5,779 nucleotides of DNA. It comes from Bacteroidota bacterium (GTDB lineage: Bacteria > Bacteroidota > Bacteroidia > J057). The notes under the pieces are model-generated. The model was not told where the DNA came from. It ran no database searches and saw only the letters and a list, made by a program, of their open reading frames with translations. This document shows positions 5,037 to 5,779 of the stretch, piece by piece. The translations under genes were made by a program, and so were the position numbers. Where the stretch lies: positions 1 to 5,779 of the forward strand of contig CAUJFT010000173.1 of assembly GCA_963169475.1 (NCBI GenBank). The letters are read 5' to 3'. The stretch's first letter is position 1. Every line of letters starts with the position of its first letter.

Positions 5037-5779
5037 TCAAGTATCTAAGGATTCAAAAACAGAATTATTACTCACATATTCAGGAATGAGGGATTTTAGC
5101 TTCTGCACAATCGGAATCACCTCCTGCTCCATTGTTAATTTTTTTATTTCATTGAGGGCGGGTATTAGTTCTTGGAGAGGGTATTCCCTGACCTTTCCAA
5201 TCTGAATTTTGGGGTGGTGGGTTTGTAAGGCGATTTCCCCGCTATACAAAAGCTCTTCATATAACTTTTCGCCTGGGCGAAGCCCAATAATGGTAATGGG
5301 GATTACTTTCCCATATTCTAACTCGGCAATATCTATCATTTTTTGGGCTAATTCGTAGATATTTACCGGTTTACCCATATCAAACAAATAGACCTCTCCT
5401 CCTTTCCCCATATTACTCGCCTCTAACACAAGCAGACAAGCCTCTTGTATGCTCATAAAATACCGCGTAATATCCTTACTTGTAACAGTAACAGGTCCTC
5501 CTTCGGCTATTTGTTTTTGAAATAATAAAAAAACAGAGCCATCTGACCCTAAGACATTTCCAAAGCGAGTAGTGATAAACCGCGTTCCTTTTCCTCCTTG
5601 GTAGGAATCAAGTGCTTGAACGTACATTTCCGCAAGCCGCTTGGTGGCTCCCATAATGCTAGTAGGATTAACGGCTTTGTCTGTGCTTACAAAGAGAAAT
5701 CTTTCTACTCCATATTTTACGGAAAGGTCTGCTAATTGCCGAGTGGCTACGGTATTCACTTCTACCGCCTCAATCGGGT
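5037..5779 (-). CDS. WbpM/CapD-family nucleotide-sugar 4,6-dehydratase, C-terminal part
   Basis: The visible 246 or so residues are the C-terminal part of a polysaccharide-biosynthesis short-chain dehydrogenase of the FlaA1/WbpM/CapD family. These enzymes use NAD(P) to convert a UDP-N-acetylhexosamine, usually UDP-GlcNAc, into its 4-keto-6-deoxy form for O-antigen, capsule or glycoprotein sugars. Diagnostic segments are FVSTDKAVNPTSIMGATKR, TTRFGNVLGSDGSV, DITRYFMSIQEAC and LRPGEKLYEELL. The catalytic Tyr of the usual YxxxK is Met here (MGATK), as in the long, membrane-anchored WbpM group; this suggests the missing upstream part holds an N-terminal membrane domain and a CoA-binding-like domain, about 600 residues in all. 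The frame is open to the window edge. The GTG at 5759 is an internal valine, since the reading continues upstream as PIEAVE; the true start is outside. The gene ends at the TGA at 5039, 122 bases before the receptor. Family assignment is firm; the exact sugar product is not. Confidence 0.93.
   Translation of the reverse strand, partial: PIEAVEVNTVATRQLADLSVKYGVERFLFVSTDKAVNPTSIMGATKRLAEMYVQALDSYQGGKGTRFITTRFGNVLGSDGSVFLLFQKQIAEGGPVTVTSKDITRYFMSIQEACLLVLEASNMGKGGEVYLFDMGKPVNIYELAQKMIDIAELEYGKVIPITIIGLRPGEKLYEELLYSGEIALQTHHPKIQIGKVREYPLQELIPALNEIKKLTMEQEVIPIVQKLKSLIPEYVSNNSVFESLDT

Noticed and set aside
4960..5205. Plus-strand 81-codon ORF over the dehydratase 3' end and spacer
   Set aside because: Overlaps a firm gene on the other strand and passes through the A/T-run inverted repeat; no protein-family features.
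5757..5759. GTG as start codon of the dehydratase
   Set aside because: The frame continues upstream (PIEAVE) with family-typical residues to the window edge, so this is an internal valine.
5762..5771. CTACCGCCTC identical to ten bases of the hpf terminator arm (610-619)
   Set aside because: Here it encodes ordinary dehydratase codons (Glu-Ala-Val-Glu) and has no inverted partner; probably coincidence.

Overview
The window looks like a chromosomal segment from a member of the Bacteroidota. The signs are a TonB-dependent receptor with an N-terminal carboxypeptidase-regulatory-like domain, a short HPF/RaiA gene directly behind a Xer-type tyrosine recombinase (a pairing common in that phylum), moderate to low GC with many A/T homopolymers, and starts that mostly lack a Shine-Dalgarno sequence. 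All five protein genes I can support are on the minus strand. Two of them run off the window ends.

In order of transcription (right to left), the layout is as follows. (1) 5779-5037 is the C-terminal part of a WbpM/CapD-type nucleotide-sugar 4,6-dehydratase for surface polysaccharide synthesis. (2) 5036-4915 is a short spacer with an A/T-cored inverted repeat. (3) 4914-2374 is a complete 846-residue outer-membrane TonB-dependent receptor. (4) 2373-1983 is a 391-base non-coding gap with a strong hairpin (likely the receptor terminator) and, in an A/T-rich stretch, a 10-base direct repeat spaced two helical turns apart. (5) 1982-1059 is a complete XerC/XerD-like recombinase with all six catalytic residues. 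(6) 953-654 is a complete short hibernation-promoting factor, followed by a strong 19-bp terminator at 582-628. (7) 438-1 is the N-terminal 146 residues of a protein I cannot identify, behind its own candidate promoter.

The genes do not form one pathway. The dehydratase and receptor are cell-envelope functions. The recombinase and hpf form a small housekeeping pair for chromosome-dimer resolution or integration and ribosome hibernation. The left-edge gene is a separate transcription unit. Most of the window is ordinary. The unidentified left-edge protein is the best candidate for something undescribed, but only its first 146 residues are visible and they carry no known catalytic motif. I see no CRISPR array, tRNA, rRNA, insertion sequence or phage genes.
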